Shown here: one piece after another, positions 14,228 to 15,808 of the stretch
Numbering within the stretch: the first letter of the stretch is position 1
Layout: each line of letters begins with the position of its first letter
NCBI GenBank assembly: GCA_021162265.1
Contig: JAGGZA010000091.1
Coordinates: forward strand, 1 to 15,808
Reading direction: 5' to 3'
Source: Candidatus Aerophobota bacterium
GTDB lineage: Bacteria; Aerophobota; Aerophobia; Aerophobales; B3-G15
DNA length: 15,808 bases
Made by a program: the position numbers and the translations under genes
The notes under the pieces: model-generated
Told to the model about the DNA's origin: nothing
What the model saw: only the letters and a program-made list of their open reading frames with translations
Databases searched by the model: none

Positions 14228-15760
14228 ATGGAGAAAATTTTTATATTTGATACCACTTTACGTGATGGAGAGCAGACACCAGGAGTAGCATTTACTGGTG
14301 ATGAGAAGCTAAAAATAGCAAGAGCATTGAGAAATCTTGGAGTTGATGTGATAGAAGCCGGTTTTCCAGCATCGTCTTCTGGCGACTTAAAAGCAGTTAA
14401 AGCTATAGCCGAGGAGATAGATGGTCCGGTAATAGCTGCCCTTGCAAGGGCATTGCCAGATGATATTAAAAAAGCAGGTGAGGCTCTCAGGTTGGCAAAG
14501 AAAGGTAGAATTCACACCTTTATAGCTACCTCTCCTGTGCATATGAAGTATAAGCTCAAGAAAACTCCTGATGAAGTGCTCAAGATAGCAGTGGAGGCTG
14601 TTAGATTTGCAAGGGAGTATACAGAAGAGGTAGAATTCTCTCCTGAGGATGCTTCAAGAAGTGATTCTGTTTTTCTTTGTGAGATAGTTCAAGCTGTAAT
14701 TGAAGCAGGAGCACAGATTATCAATATTCCTGATACAGTTGGTTATTCAACGCCTGAAGAATTTGCAGATTTGATTAGGACACTTAAAAGTAAAGTAAGT
14801 GGAATAGATGGGGTTAGGTTAAGTGTTCACTGTCATAATGACCTGGGTATGGCTGTTGCCAACTCTCTTTCAGCAGCAAAGGCAGGTGCTCGACAGATAG
14901 AATGTGCTATTAATGGAATTGGAGAAAGGGCTGGGAATGCTGCCTTAGAGGAAATTGTGATGGCGATAAAGACAAGGGAGGATTTTTTTAATTTTTATAC
15001 AGGTGTTAATACCAGAGAAATCTATCCAACCTCTCGTCTTGTATCTCATCTTACAGGAATTTCTATCCAGCCGAATAAGGCTATTGTGGGTAAAAATGCC
15101 TTTCGTCATCAATCGGGAATTCATCAGGACGGAGTTCTTAAAAAATCAATTACTTACGAAATTATAGCACCCTCATCGGTTGGATTAGAAGAAAGTGAGC
15201 TGGTTTTGGGAAAACTTTCCGGTCGTCATGCTTTTAAGGAAAAGCTAAAGCAGCTTGGTTTTTATCTTAACGATGAGGAGCTGGAAAAGTGCTTTAATGT
15301 TTTTAAGCAGCTGGCTGAGAAGAAAAAAGAAGTATTTGATGAGGATCTTATGCTTATTGTGGAAGAACAGACAGCCAGAATACCACAATTTTTTTCGCTT
15401 GATTATATTCATGCTGTTACTGGTAACAAGATACTTCCCACGGCGACAGTGAGGATAAAAAAAAATGGAGAGGTTTACCAGGAGGCATCCTGCGGAGATG
15501 GACCTATTGATGCTACCTACAAAGCTATAGATAAGATATGCAGACTTGATTTAACCCTTGTTGATTATTCTATTAAGTCGGCAACAGTGGGTAAAGATGC
15601 TCTGGGAGAGGTAACGGTTAAGGTGAAAAAAGACGATATTCTTGTTTCGGGAAGAGGTTCTTCTACCGATATAATTGAGGCAAGTGCCAAAGCTTATATT
15701 AATGCCATTAATCGTTTATTATACCGATATACAAGGGGAGAAAATGCAAAGGATAATTGA
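14228..15760 (+). CDS. leuA: 2-isopropylmalate synthase
   Basis: A 510-residue LeuA of normal length for the long bacterial form. It condenses acetyl-CoA with 2-oxoisovalerate in the first committed step of leucine synthesis, in the cytoplasm. The catalytic barrel shows 'FDTTLRDGEQTPGV' (7-20), 'EAGFPASSSGD' (43-53), 'IINIPDTVGYSTPEEF' (164-179), the metal-binding 'HCHNDLGMAVAN' (201-212) and 'NGIGERAGNAALEE' (229-242). 'HQSGIHQDG' and 'GKLSGRHAF' follow, and the last ~130 residues form the regulatory domain that binds leucine in known enzymes. I chose ATG 14228 because GGAG lies 5 bases before it and it gives the usual N-terminus; ATG 14213 has no ribosome-binding site. Citramalate and homocitrate synthases are relatives, but the motif set and full regulatory domain favour LeuA. 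The next gene overlaps it by 17 bases. Confidence 0.93.
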   Translation: MEKIFIFDTTLRDGEQTPGVAFTGDEKLKIARALRNLGVDVIEAGFPASSSGDLKAVKAIAEEIDGPVIAALARALPDDIKKAGEALRLAKKGRIHTFIATSPVHMKYKLKKTPDEVLKIAVEAVRFAREYTEEVEFSPEDASRSDSVFLCEIVQAVIEAGAQIINIPDTVGYSTPEEFADLIRTLKSKVSGIDGVRLSVHCHNDLGMAVANSLSAAKAGARQIECAINGIGERAGNAALEEIVMAIKTREDFFNFYTGVNTREIYPTSRLVSHLTGISIQPNKAIVGKNAFRHQSGIHQDGVLKKSITYEIIAPSSVGLEESELVLGKLSGRHAFKEKLKQLGFYLNDEELEKCFNVFKQLAEKKKEVFDEDLMLIVEEQTARIPQFFSLDYIHAVTGNKILPTATVRIKKNGEVYQEASCGDGPIDATYKAIDKICRLDLTLVDYSIKSATVGKDALGEVTVKVKKDDILVSGRGSSTDIIEASAKAYINAINRLLYRYTRGENAKDN

Positions 15761-15808
15761 TGAGATAAAGAAAATAGAGGAAGAGTTAAGAAAGAAAATA
15801 GATAGAGC
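15744..15808 (+). CDS. Start of an unidentified gene, cut by the window edge
   Basis: An ATG at 15744 is preceded by GGGGAG with 3 bases of spacing and opens a frame that stays open to the end of the window. The 21 codons seen begin 'MQRIIDEIKKIEEELRKK', a charged sequence likely to form a helix or coiled coil. It overlaps the end of leuA by 17 bases, which suggests translational coupling within one operon. Too little is visible to name it. A tRNA-synthetase-type N-terminal helix is one possibility among many. Confidence 0.5.
   Translation, partial: MQRIIDEIKKIEEELRKKIDR

Noticed and set aside
1..15808. CRISPR arrays, tRNA or rRNA genes, insertion sequences, phage or toxin-antitoxin genes
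   Set aside because: I looked for regularly spaced repeats, cloverleaf-like runs, transposase motifs and small paired genes on both strands and saw none.

Overview
The window is AT-rich, gene-dense bacterial DNA. An ExbB/ExbD/TonB cluster and two small beta-barrel-like proteins with signal peptides point to a cell with an outer membrane. The paired phenylacetate-CoA ligase/ACT-domain genes are typical of anaerobes that ferment amino or aromatic acids. A secreted protein ending in a 'YPNP' FlgD-like C-terminal domain is common in Bacteroidetes-like lineages and many uncultured candidate phyla. I infer a diderm, probably anaerobic bacterium, possibly of a candidate phylum; the sequence alone does not fix the taxon.

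Left block, plus strand (1-5098): the 3' end of exbB, then exbD and tonB with overlapping or abutting ends, form an energy-transducing complex for outer-membrane transport. After a 44-base gap comes a duplicated two-gene cassette, paaK - tandem ACT - paaK - tandem ACT, with overlaps or very short gaps, so all seven genes could be one transcript. The tonB linker carries a G/C-rich palindromic repeat in frame.

Middle block, minus strand (5125-10621): read from right to left, rpsT (ribosomal protein S20) and lepA (elongation factor 4) form a translation pair. Then come two paralogous outer-membrane-type proteins, the first behind a good promoter candidate and the second followed by a clear terminator. 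Last is a large secreted protein with seven repeats suggestive of a beta-propeller and a FlgD-like C-terminal domain.

Right block, plus strand (10691-15808): murJ (lipid II flippase), a DUF429 protein overlapping it by 4 bases, and a stand-alone GlmU-type nucleotidyltransferase make a partly cell-wall-related group. Next is a decayed glycerol kinase gene with a one-base frameshift and a large internal deletion. leuA (2-isopropylmalate synthase) and the first codons of an overlapping downstream gene complete the window.

I see no CRISPR array, tRNA, rRNA, transposase or phage gene. The most notable points are the glpK remnant, the apparent AUA start of murJ, the palindrome inside tonB, the duplicated paaK-ACT cassette, and the repeat-built secreted protein. 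I found no clearly new multi-gene system.
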